64,000 nt of DNA, taken from NCBI GenBank assembly GCA_963838375.1, contig CAWIQY010000015.1, positions 1,116,001 to 1,180,000 of the forward strand, written 5' to 3'. A program made the position numbers and the translations under genes. This stretch comes from DVED01 sp963838375. Its GTDB lineage: Bacteria > Cyanobacteriota > Cyanobacteriia > Cyanobacteriales > Geitlerinemataceae. Positions 44,570 to 53,287 of this stretch are shown piece by piece. Positions within the stretch are counted from its first letter, which is position 1; every line of letters begins with the position of its first letter. The notes under the pieces are model-generated. The model saw nothing but the letters and a program-made list of their open reading frames with translations. It made no database searches and was not told the origin of the DNA.

Positions 44570-44708
44570 CCCGCCCTAGCCACCTCCTACCAGGAGTATC
44601 AATCAGGCAACTCTCGCCCGGAGGAGAGAGAGGCTAGGAAGCGGTGGAAACCGGGGTTTTTAAACCGATCGCCGCCTCCGAAAGAGCTTTAGGGTTTTTT
44701 TTGTGTTC
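44570..44708 (+). ncRNA. candidate structured RNA ending in a T8 tract
   Basis: CTAGCC near 44576 pairs with GGCTAG near 44632. Inside, CTCCT-ACC-AGGAG and CTCTC...GAGAG form two hairpins. GCGGTGGAAACCG follows, and the tract ends ctttagggttttttttg. This layout looks like a stable RNA with a terminator. It does not match the 4.5S, 6S, tmRNA or RNase P cores that I can recall, so it is unassigned. It could also be a leader, but the next gene is on the opposite strand. Confidence 0.4.
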
Positions 44709-44735
44709 CAAACAAAAGAGGTCTATCTTGTGGGA

Positions 44736-45170
44736 CTAAAACCGCACTCTGCCCGTAAACCCTGATGCTTTGAACTGTTTGAATGTCAACGGTAGCGGTT
44801 GGTTGGCAGGAACAGAAATTTGTATTTGGAAGTCGCTCACGCCCGGAGGCACTTCTTCGATCTCCCCGACGCGATTTCGATTGGGCATGACATTGTTGTT
44901 GCTGGCATCATAGATGCGTCCATAAATATCGGCATTGACAACGGTTTTACCCGATTTGTTGACGGCTTTGCCCGTGACGATGAAACAATTGGCAGCTTGG
45001 TTTGAACCGCTAACGACAGCTCCCTGAGCCATTTCCGACGGACAGTCTTGGTATGACAAATCTGTGAGTTGAATGGGAACGAGTGCGATCGCCTCTGGAG
45101 TAGAGAACCACAGCCAAATCCCCACAATGCAAGAAATACAGATAGCTTGGAACGCTCGAAGTGTAGTCAT
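44736..45170 (-). CDS. exported protein of unknown function
   Basis: 144 residues from the ATG at 45170 (MTTLRAFQAICISCIVGIWL), which gives a signal peptide ending near PEAIA; the frame extends to 45221 without a signal. The mature part (LSYQDCPSEMAQGAVVSGSN, FIVTGKAVNKSGKTVVNADI, YGRIYDASNNNVMPNRNRVG, VPPGVSDFQIQISVPANQPL) looks like an FxLYD/DUF3426-type beta-sandwich, two Cys included. No family name can be given with confidence. Confidence 0.7.
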   Translation of the reverse strand: MTTLRAFQAICISCIVGIWLWFSTPEAIALVPIQLTDLSYQDCPSEMAQGAVVSGSNQAANCFIVTGKAVNKSGKTVVNADIYGRIYDASNNNVMPNRNRVGEIEEVPPGVSDFQIQISVPANQPLPLTFKQFKASGFTGRVRF

Positions 45171-45272
45171 GGTAACATTCTCGCAATAGAAACATAGGGG
45201 ACGGATCGCGGTAAGCCCCAACAGTCAGCTTACCGCGAATCGGACAAGCTGTTATCCCAAAAGCCTCGAGTT

Positions 45273-46052
45273 ATGACTCCAGAGGAGATTGAAGCCGTTC
45301 TTCAAGCTGCATTTCGGCAATGTCGAGATCGAGGTTTTCCCCTCGACGATCGACAGCAACAAATTTTGTTGCTGGCGATCCGACAACTGGGTAGTGCACC
45401 TTCCCCAGAAGAACCCAACCCCTTAGATGAACTGACTCTGGAAGAATGTCAGTTTTTGCTTGAGTTTGTCAAAGAGCAAGATCGACAAAATCGTTCCTGG
45501 AAAGTTATGTTACTTGAGGACTGGTTGCAAGGTCGCGATTCCGGTACGGTGCAGTTCGTGCGCGATCGCTGCGGCATGGATTGGCTCGATCGGGTGCAAC
45601 CTTTCCACCTAGCCGCTTACGAAGAGGTTCTCGAAGGGGGACGTTTGCAGGTGAAAGTGGGCGATCGCCTGGAAGTCTCCAATCGCCTCTGGGAGTGGGT
45701 ACGAGAGGATGAACCGTCAAGTCAGGAGTGGTTGGCGTGTACCGTTATTGGAGTGTCCCAGGTAGAAGTAGAGGACGGTAATGTCGACATATACCAACTG
45801 TTTAATTCGTTTCGAGAGCGGTATAGAGTACGAAATCCAAGGAATTTATCAGTGGAATCGTTACAACTGGCGCTGGGTTCGGAATCGATAGTGTATAGCA
45901 TCAGGCAGCAGCGAAGACAAATTACCCATTCCCTACCTCAAATTACTTATTACTTATTACTTATTACTTATTACTTATTACTTATTACTTACTCCTCAAA
46001 CAATCCCAGCAACGGAGCCAAAAGCATCCCCACCACAAAACCTCCAGCATGA
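45273..46052 (+). CDS. conserved hypothetical protein with heptamer-encoded C terminus
   Basis: 259 residues. The first 215 form a conserved-looking acidic domain (MTPEEIEAVLQAAFRQCRDR, RSWKVMLLEDWLQGRDSGTV, RVQPFHLAAYEEVLEGGRLQ, VKVGDRLEVSNRLWEWV) that I cannot name. From about 45930 the frame runs through a TTACTTA tandem repeat, giving a 7-residue periodic peptide (ITYYLLL twice). It then enters the 3' end of the convergent rhomboid gene, overlapping it by 64 bases. The natural stop was probably lost when the repeat expanded or inserted; the tail is unlikely to be functional. Confidence 0.65.
   Translation: MTPEEIEAVLQAAFRQCRDRGFPLDDRQQQILLLAIRQLGSAPSPEEPNPLDELTLEECQFLLEFVKEQDRQNRSWKVMLLEDWLQGRDSGTVQFVRDRCGMDWLDRVQPFHLAAYEEVLEGGRLQVKVGDRLEVSNRLWEWVREDEPSSQEWLACTVIGVSQVEVEDGNVDIYQLFNSFRERYRVRNPRNLSVESLQLALGSESIVYSIRQQRRQITHSLPQITYYLLLITYYLLLITYSSNNPSNGAKSIPTTKPPA
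45944..45990 (+). repeat. heptameric tandem repeat (TTACTTA)n
   Basis: About six units inside the 3' end of the upstream gene. Longest heptamer run in the window. Confidence 0.9.
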
Positions 46053-46666
46053 GCCAGATAAGCTACGCCACCTGAAGCGACCATTTCCGTATTTTGCAAA
46101 CTGACAAAGCTGAAAAAGGCTTGTTGTAGAAACCAAAATCCGAGAAAGAAGTAAGCGGGAAGGCGAACAGTGGTCATAAAAAATCCCAGGGGAATCAGGG
46201 TGACAACTTCGGCACGGGGAAAGCGCAGGATGTAAGCACCCAAAACTCCAGCGATCGCACCACTAGCACCGACCAGGGGCACGCCTGAGTTCATCGAGAA
46301 AAACCACTGACTCAAAGCAGCAGCTATTCCGCACGCCAGATAAAACCCCAAAAACTTGACATGACCCAGACAATCTTCGACATTATTGCCAAAGACCCAC
46401 AAAAACAACATATTTCCGGCTACGTGCAGAAAGCCGCCGTGCAGAAATTGGGAGGTAATGAGTGTCAGCCATTCTCCACTTCCGGCAGCGCCTTGTAAGC
46501 TCGCAGTTAGCTCTTGTGGAACCACAGCCCAAATGTGGAAAAATTGAAGAAGCTGGGGTTTGCTCAGCGTCATTTCAAATAAGAAGATGAAGATATTCGC
46601 GCCAACTAAACCGTAGACTATATAAGGCGTGGTGCGGGTGGGGTTGTTGTCGTGTAGGGGCAGCAC
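45989..46666 (-). CDS. rhomboid-family intramembrane serine protease
   Basis: 225 residues from a GTG at 46666, chosen because homologues begin (M/V)LPLHDNNPTR; the frame stays open to 46804 through unrelated sequence. Six hydrophobic segments are present. The family motif HGGFLHVAGNMLFLWVFGNN, the catalytic Ser in VPLVGASGAIAGVLGAY and the catalytic His in AYLAHAGGFVVGML are all visible. It cleaves transmembrane substrates within the membrane; its targets are unknown. The C terminus overlaps the repeat-extended tail of the convergent gene. Confidence 0.9.
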   Translation of the reverse strand: MLPLHDNNPTRTTPYIVYGLVGANIFIFLFEMTLSKPQLLQFFHIWAVVPQELTASLQGAAGSGEWLTLITSQFLHGGFLHVAGNMLFLWVFGNNVEDCLGHVKFLGFYLACGIAAALSQWFFSMNSGVPLVGASGAIAGVLGAYILRFPRAEVVTLIPLGFFMTTVRLPAYFFLGFWFLQQAFFSFVSLQNTEMVASGGVAYLAHAGGFVVGMLLAPLLGLFEE

Positions 46667-46806
46667 TAGTTCTGTTCTATTATTTCTCTTTTTGCTGGAT
46701 TGGGTCAAGAACGATCGAGTTTCCGTAACAATTTCGATCGTTCTCGAGCGAACACGAGAAACCCGACTTTGACGCAAAATTGGGTTTCTCCATCGACATT
46801 CCAAAA

Positions 46807-48439
46807 TTAAGTAATCACCGTGGGTTTTTCCCGTCCGGTAAGGGTGCGAATTTGGGCAACTTCTTCGGCGATCGCAATCAAATCTCCCAAAGCTTCTTGG
46901 GTTTCAGTATTATGTTTTGCCGGGTCGCTTTCGTAGCTTTCTAAATATACCCGCAACGTGGCTCCTTGGGTTCCCGTTCCCGACAGGCGGAAAACAATGC
47001 GCGAACCGTCGGTAAAGCCGATGCGAACGCCTTGTTTGTTGCTAACGCTACCATCAACGGGATCGGTGTAGCTGAAATCATCGGCATAGTCTACGGTATA
47101 GTTCCCCAATTTTTCACCGGGAAGGGAAGTCAATTTCGATCGCAAATTATCGATTAACGTATTTGCCCGATCGCTTTCGATCGCTTCGTAATCGTGACGG
47201 GAATAGTAATTGCGTCCGTAAGTTTGCCAGTGTTCCCGAACGATTTCTTCCACGGATTGTTGTCGTACTGCGAGGACATTCAACCAAAAGAGAACTGCCC
47301 ACAATCCATCTTTTTCGCGAACGTGATCGGAACCCGTACCAAAGCTTTCTTCCCCACACAATGTCACTTTTCCGGCATCCATGAGGTTGCCGAAAAACTT
47401 CCAACCTGTCGGGGTTTCGTAACAGTCGATGCCCAATTTGTTGGCAACTCGATCGGCGGCAGCACTGGTGGGCATCGATCGGGCAACTCCTGCCAATCCG
47501 TTACGATAACCGGGAACCAATTTAGCATTTGCTGCTAACACGGCAAGACTATCACTAGGCGTCACGAAAAATTGGCGTCCCAGAATCATATTTCGATCGC
47601 CGTCGCCATCGGAGGCTGCCCCAAAATCGGGTGCATTTTCTCCAAATACAATCTCAACTAATTCGTGAGCATAAACCAAATTGGGATCGGGATGTCCGCC
47701 GCCAAAATCTTCTAGCGGTGTGCCATTAATCACCGTTCCCGCAGATGCGCCTAATGTCTCTTCGATAATTGTCTTTGGCATAAGGTCCGGTGACAGCGTG
47801 CATCGAATCGACACATAGCCGAAAATCTGAGGCGAATAACTGCCGAATACGATCGAAATCGAAGATCGATTCCATCAATTCGGCATAATCGGCAACAGAA
47901 TCGATGACTTCAACCGTCATGTCTCCGAGTTTAGTCGTTCCCAAGGTATCGAGATCTACGTCTTCGGCTTCCAGGATTTGGTAGCCTTCGATGGTTTTGG
48001 TACGATCGAAAATCGCCTCTGTGACCTTTTCTGGCGCCAGACCCCCATTACCGATGTTGTATTTAATCCCAAAATCTTCTTCCGGTCCGCCGGGATTGTG
48101 GCTGGCGGAGAGAACAATGCCGCCAAATGCCTGGTTTTTGCGGATGACGCAGGAAGCGGCAGGAGTGGAGAGGATGCCGCCGCGTCCGACGAGAACTCGC
48201 CCAAACCCATTGGCTGCTGCCATTTTCAGGATAATTTGAATGGCTTGGCGATTGTAGTAGCGACCGTCACCACCCACCACCAAGGTCTGACCCTGATAGC
48301 TGTCGAGGCTGTCGAAGATGGACTGAACGAAGTTTTCGAGATAGTTGCGCTGTTGGAAAACCGGGACGCGCTTACGAAGACCCGAAGTTCCTGGTTTTTG
48401 ATCGGGAAAAGGCTGAGTGGATACGGTATGGATATTCAT
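46807..48439 (-). pseudogene. pgm: phosphoglucomutase (alpha-D-glucose specific), frameshifted
   Basis: The ATG at 48439 gives MNIHTVSTQPFPDQKPGTSG. The phosphoserine loop IVLSASHNPGGPEEDFGIKY and, downstream, the metal loop AASDGDGDRNMILG and the sugar loop CGEESFGTGSDHVREKDGLW are all conserved. At about 47779 CCAAAGACA should read CCAAGACA: one extra A shifts PYAK out of frame, and the correct frame resumes as TIIEETLGASAGTVINGTPL. Restored length is about 543 residues, normal for the family. It interconverts glucose-1-P and glucose-6-P for glycogen and nucleotide-sugar supply. The indel is in a short A run, so sequencing error is plausible. Confidence 0.88.
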
Positions 48440-48666
48440 TAAATTTAATTGAAATGTAACTCGATCGAGCAAGTTAACCTCAATTATTTTAGGATGGATT
48501 CACGCGACCGAGTGAGTTCAGCAATACATCTTTGGAGAACGCTGTGGCGGTATGCTAAATCTCCCTGCACGAGATTGCGTAGAAGAATTGATAGTGTTTA
48601 CCCCTGGAAGGCTTTTGTTGGCGTTAGGATAAACTCACAAGATAAACGATCGATCTGGAGAAGGCA

Positions 48667-49284
48667 ATGTTAACTCAATCCCTACCAAAAACTTATACAT
48701 CAGACGAATATCGTCAGTTAGAAACCACGGCTGAGTTTAGAAGTGAATATCGCGATGGAGAAATTGTCAAAATGCCAGGTGGAACAATTAATCATAATCG
48801 AATTACCGGCAATGTCTTTGCTTTTCTCAAGTTTTCCTTACGGGGGAAAGGGGCAGAACCTTTTATGAGCGATCTGCGGTTATGGATTCCTCAGTTTCGG
48901 CGCGGCACTTATCCGGATGTGATGGTGATTAAAGGACAGCCAATTTTTAATGAAGGGCGTCAAGATGAAGTGCTTAATCCCATTCTGATTATGGAAGTCT
49001 TATCTAAATCAACTGAAGATTTCGATTCTCCTGCGGAGACGCTATGCGAACGTGAGGATAAGTTTCGTTTCTATCGATCGATTCGGGAGTTTCGTGAGTA
49101 TATCTTAATCAATCAATACGAATATTGGGTTCAACACTATCTGAAAACCGAATCGGGACAATGGTTGTTTCAAGATTACGCAGGAGATGAAGCAACGGTT
49201 TCTTTGGGTTCGATCGAGGTGCAACTGTCTATGGGAGATATCTATGAAGGAATCGCATTGGAAACTGAAGAATCAGATAGTTAG
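48667..49284 (+). CDS. Uma2-family putative nuclease with an in-frame repeat insertion
   Basis: 205 residues. Family motifs are YTSDEYRQLETTAEFRSEYR, DGEIVKMPGGTINHNRITGN, TYPDVMVIKG, LNPILIMEVLSKSTEDFD and FREYILINQYEYWVQHY. Between STEDFD and DKFRFYRSIREF, where homologues usually continue STEDYDRGDKF, there are about 10 extra residues (SPAETLCERE). They are encoded by tctcctgcggagacgctatg and following bases, a palindromic repeat common in cyanobacterial genomes. The insertion keeps the frame. Function of the protein is undefined. Confidence 0.85.
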   Translation: MLTQSLPKTYTSDEYRQLETTAEFRSEYRDGEIVKMPGGTINHNRITGNVFAFLKFSLRGKGAEPFMSDLRLWIPQFRRGTYPDVMVIKGQPIFNEGRQDEVLNPILIMEVLSKSTEDFDSPAETLCEREDKFRFYRSIREFREYILINQYEYWVQHYLKTESGQWLFQDYAGDEATVSLGSIEVQLSMGDIYEGIALETEESDS

Positions 49285-49647
49285 ATTTCATTTCAATCAA
49301 TAGTTGTCATCCGTCATTTGGCTGAATTTTGTAACTTTTAGTTAGTTTTCAGACTTTAAGTCACTAATCCGTCTACATGACATTACAGACAGTTGTCTTG
49401 GTGGTTGCGCGAGAAGATAGAACGTTATACTAAAATTTCTTGCTTGTTTCAACGATCGAAATCTGATAGATCTGATAACTATGCGATCGCGATCGCCATA
49501 TTCAGAAAGTTCTGTGATATAAGAGATTGGGAAAGATCTCCCAACTCGAACATTTAAGAAATGACAGAACCTCATTATAGCCCCATCAATGAACTGACTC
49601 AGAAAGATAGAATAGAACGGTCACAATATTATTGACCGGACAAGCAG
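49285..49647. other. 363-bp intergenic region, nothing recognised
   Basis: No gene, hairpin or repeat beyond chance is apparent. It should contain the promoter of the cyclase gene. Confidence 0.4.
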
Positions 49648-51081
49648 ATGAAGAAGCAATCGAACCAGCAAAAACTCAAGCTGATCTCCATCGCTATCTT
49701 CACCAAATTTTGGGAAAAAGAAGAATTAATCGACTATATTAAGTCTGGTATTAGAAAGAGCATGATCAAACCCATTATTCTGTGCATTGATGACGAGCCG
49801 ATGATCCTCGATAGTCTCAAGCAAGAACTCTCGCAAGCGCTGGAACGTAAGTATGATATCGAGACGGCTATCGGTGGAGAAGATGCTTTAGAGCTGGTAG
49901 AAGAGCTATTGGAAGAAGGATGCGAGATTGCCGTGGCAATTTCCGATTATGTTATGCCGGGAATGAAAGGAGATGAAGTCTTAAAAAAAATCCACGAACT
50001 CTCACCGAAGACCCTCACAATCATGCTAACTGGGCAAGCTAGTATCGAAGGGATTGCCAATGCCATTAATACGTCAAGGTTATATCGATATCTTACTAAG
50101 CCTTGGCAAAATGAAGATTTATCTTTAACCGTTAAAGAAGCAACGAAAAGTTATACGCAGTCACAAAAAATTGCAGCGCAGAATGAAACCTTGATTAAGG
50201 TAAACAAAGATTTAGTCGCTTTGAACAAAGCTTTTTCTCGTTTTGTTCCTGATGAGTTTTTGAAACTTTTGAACAAAAAAAGTATTATTGACGTTGAATT
50301 TGGAGACTCCGTTCAACGAAAAATGTCAGTTCTTTTTTCGGATATTCGATCGTTTACCAGTCTTTCAGAAAAAATGCAGATCGAAGATAACTTTAAATTT
50401 ATTAATGGGTATTTTTCTCGGATGGAACCTGCGATCGTTGAAAATCACGGGTTAATTGACAAGTATATTGGCGATGCAATTATGGCACTATTTGGCAGTA
50501 TCTCCAATGCCGACAATGCTGTCAAAGCGGGAATTGTGATGCTCGAAAGACTGGCGGAATATAATCTAACTCGACAAAGACCCGATCGCCCGCCGATTAA
50601 AATTGGAATTGGCATCAATACAGGGATGTTGATGTTGGGAACCGTAGGCGGAAAATTCCGTATGGATGGCACAACGATCGGCGATGCCGTCAATTTAGCT
50701 TCGAGATTGGAAGGTTTAACAAAACAGTATGGGGTCTCGATGCTGATTAGCGATCGAACGTTTTTAGAGTTAAAAGATCCCAATCAATATTGCATTCGTC
50801 TGGTCGATCGCGTACAAGTCAAAGGTAAATCGAAAATGGTTTCCGTCTTTGAAGTCTTCGATGCCGATCCCCCCGAACTGCAAGCCCGAAAACTCGCAAC
50901 TAAAACAGAATTCGAGCAAGCTTTAGTGTTCTACACAACACAGGAATGGGAAGAAGCGTCCAGACGGTTGGAAAAATGTTTGCAACACAATCCCGAAGAT
51001 ACCGTAATTCAAATCTACTGGCAACGATGTCAAAACAGACAGCCCGATCGAAGGGCGACCCCACGGTTGCAAATCGTTTAG
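49648..51081 (+). CDS. receiver-domain class III adenylate/guanylate cyclase
   Basis: 477 residues, or 439 from the internal ATG at 49762 that begins MIKPIILCIDDEP. The receiver domain is intact: IDDEP acidic pair, phospho-acceptor Asp in AVAISDYVMPGMKGDE, TGQAS and LTKPW Lys. A short coiled linker (KIAAQNETLIKVNKDLVALN) leads to the cyclase homology domain. Metal-binding Asp residues are in VLFSDIRSFTSLSE and KYIGDAIMALFG, and the transition-state Asn/Arg in GDAVNLASRLEG. Lys plus Thr at the purine-specifying positions favours ATP. A C-terminal TPR-like helix pair closes it. It should make cAMP in response to a histidine kinase that is not nearby. Confidence 0.9.
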   Translation: MKKQSNQQKLKLISIAIFTKFWEKEELIDYIKSGIRKSMIKPIILCIDDEPMILDSLKQELSQALERKYDIETAIGGEDALELVEELLEEGCEIAVAISDYVMPGMKGDEVLKKIHELSPKTLTIMLTGQASIEGIANAINTSRLYRYLTKPWQNEDLSLTVKEATKSYTQSQKIAAQNETLIKVNKDLVALNKAFSRFVPDEFLKLLNKKSIIDVEFGDSVQRKMSVLFSDIRSFTSLSEKMQIEDNFKFINGYFSRMEPAIVENHGLIDKYIGDAIMALFGSISNADNAVKAGIVMLERLAEYNLTRQRPDRPPIKIGIGINTGMLMLGTVGGKFRMDGTTIGDAVNLASRLEGLTKQYGVSMLISDRTFLELKDPNQYCIRLVDRVQVKGKSKMVSVFEVFDADPPELQARKLATKTEFEQALVFYTTQEWEEASRRLEKCLQHNPEDTVIQIYWQRCQNRQPDRRATPRLQIV

Positions 51082-51099
51082 GTAATAAGTAATAAGAAA

Positions 51100-51204
51100 T
51101 ACAGCGGTTTTCGCAGCTATGAGGTAAATAAAATTTTGGGTTGATGTAGGGGCGAATGGCATTCGCCCTTCTAGATGTACCGCATAATACCGGGAACCGC
51201 TGTA
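51100..51204 (+). mobile_element. 105-bp MITE, TACAGCGGTT terminal inverted repeats
   Basis: Perfect 10-bp ends tacagcggtt (51100-51109) and aaccgctgta (51195-51204), with an internal palindrome ggggcgaatggcattcgccc. TA at both tips suits an IS630/Tc1-type target. A degenerate copy lies at 767-847. Non-coding. Confidence 0.7.
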
Positions 51205-51249
51205 AGTAAGATAGCAGCCGCGCCAGCGCGGTTAAGACAATTTCTGGTA

Positions 51250-51313
51250 GGGGCGAAGCATTTGCACGGAAAATATCACGGACGAACCGACAAACATCAT
51301 GCAAATGCTTCGC
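51250..51313 (+). repeat. palindromic repeat GGGGCGAAGCATTTG...GCAAATGCTTCGC
   Basis: Third copy of the family seen at 8459 and 24086; the right arm is slightly eroded (cgctaagc). Lies 29 bases beyond the protease-TPR stop. Confidence 0.6.
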
Positions 51314-51342
51314 TAAGCGCAGGGTGCTTACGTTAAGAAACC

Positions 51343-52921
51343 CTAACGCGAACCTCCTAAACGAGCCAAAATAGAGCCAATTTCCGGATGATTCGGCTGC
51401 AACCGTAACGCAGTTCGCAACGCGGAGATCGCTTCTCGATCGCGCCCCAAATCCACCAGCAACTTGCCTTTAAGTACCCAAAGTTGTGCGTCATCCGGGG
51501 TCAGTGCCAACGCCTCATCAAAAGATACCAAGGCATTTTGTGGTTCTCCCATCTTTTGAAACACCATCCCTTGCAAAATTCGCGCCGTTGCCGACGAAGG
51601 GTCGAGATCGAATCGATCGATCCAACGCCACCATCGCCTCTTCGTAGCGTCCCATTTCCGATAGCGCTTTCCCGCGTCCCATCCAAGCTGGACTAAACTC
51701 CGGACTGACATCCAAAGCGCGATCGTAAGACGCCAGCGCATCTTCATACCGGGCAAAATTCTGCGTCAGCAAATTCCCCCGCATATACCATACCACTTGG
51801 TCGTCCGGCTGAATTTCCACCGCTCGATCGAAAGACTGCATCGCCTCTTCCACATCCCCCATCGCCGACAGCAACGCCCCGCGATCGCGCCACGCCCAAT
51901 AAAAATCTGGTTTAATCTTTACAGTACGATCGAACGATCCGATCGCCGCCATCTCATCCCCAAGCCCATACAACACATTTCCCCGTTGATACCACGCCGG
52001 ATAAAAATCTTGCTGAAGTTGAATCGATCGATCGAACGCCGAGAGTGCATCTCGAAACTGTCCCGTGCGATACAAATGATTTCCCCAATTCGACCACTCA
52101 ACCGCACTGGCATTTTGTGGCGGACGAGATACCGCTAAATATGGCGTAATCGACGCCCAAGTTTCCCGAGACATTGACCCCGGGGCAGAATTTTCCACCT
52201 GTAACGCCACCGGAATACCCGATGAGTCGATCGCCCGCAATCCGCCAGAAATGGGGATTCCCGCGCTGAACCCCAACTTCACCCGCAGCAATCGACCCGA
52301 CTTCTCATCATACAATTCCTGTCCGTCCGATTGTCCGTGAATCCCGATTAACCGTCCATCGGTATCCAGAATCGGACCGCCGCTCATCCCCTTTTCCGTC
52401 ACATTGGTATAAAACAGCTTATAACCGCGATCGATCGGATTGCGAGTCACCCCCAAGGCAAAATCTCGGGCGATAATTTTTCCCGCAGTAAAAAGCGATT
52501 GACGATTATCCGCATTCCAACCATAGGTAAACGCATAAGCATCATTGCTATTAGCGGCATAATTCCCCAATGTTGCCACCCGGAAAGATCGATCGCTCCT
52601 AAACCGCAACAGCGCCAAATCCAAACCCGGCAACTTCTCCACGGTACTGTAATCCAGAAGATACTCCGACCCATCCGGCGCAACAATATAATACTCATCC
52701 TCCGTCGCCACCACGTGTTCCGCAGTCAGAACCCAGTAAGTATCGCCCTCCCGCGCCACCAAAACCCCCGAACCGGGATTCAACCCATCGATGAGAACCG
52801 TCACCTCCTGAGCAATAGCGCGCACCTCTTCCGCAACCAACGCCTGCGCCGCTTCGGCATAGGCGATAGTTGCCAAACAGCCACCCAACAACAGTACAGG
52901 AACTTTAGAAAAACTACTCAT
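51343..52921 (-). pseudogene. secreted trypsin-like serine protease with TPR repeats, frameshifted near the C terminus
   Basis: A signal peptide (VPVLLLGGCLATIAYAEAAQ) is followed by a protease domain with the full triad: His in WVLTAEHVVAT, Asp in LPGLDLALLRF, Ser in EKGMSGGPILD. From about residue 265 a series of TPRs runs on (NWGNHLYRTGQFRDALSAFD, WYQRGNVLYGLGDEMAAIGS, AWMGRGKALSEMGRYEEAMV). At about 51616, one extra C (ATTCGATCTC for ATTGATCTC) breaks the frame after ALDRSI. The last two TPRs continue in the other frame as LDPSSATARILQGMVFQKMG to a stop at 51343. Restored length is about 525 residues. It is probably periplasmic. An indel error is likely. Confidence 0.82.
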
Positions 52922-52968
52922 CGTTCGATCTCCTCACAAAAGAGATGGGTTTGGGGTTGGAAATTTGA

Positions 52969-53000
52969 AGTAATAGGTAATAAGTAATAAGTAATAAGGG
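52969..53000 (+). repeat. heptameric tandem repeat (AGTAATA)n
   Basis: Four units upstream of the protease-TPR gene. Confidence 0.8.
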
Positions 53001-53242
53001 ACATCTCACCCATTACCCATTGGTGAAAGGTTAAGCAATTTTAGCAGATGTCAAGTTGACGATCTCGAATAGCTAGACCCCTTTGATGCTAATGTTTTCC
53101 ACGATTTCACTCTTGTGCGCGGGGGTTTGGGGGCGGCGCAAGGCCCCCGACGGGGGGTTTGGGGGGAGACCCCCCAAGGGCCGGGTTTTCAGTCAATTAT
53201 GGGGAAGTTGACAATATGAATACAACCTTAACCTTTCACCAA

Positions 53243-53285
53243 TGCCCATTACCCATTACCCATTACCCATTACCCATTACCCATA
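53243..53285 (+). repeat. heptameric tandem repeat (CCCATTA)n
   Basis: Six units ending at the stop of the COP23 gene. Together with the run at 52969 and a G-rich stretch (53120-53180) it fills the 366-base gap; no gene seen there. Confidence 0.85.
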
Positions 53286-53287
53286 TA

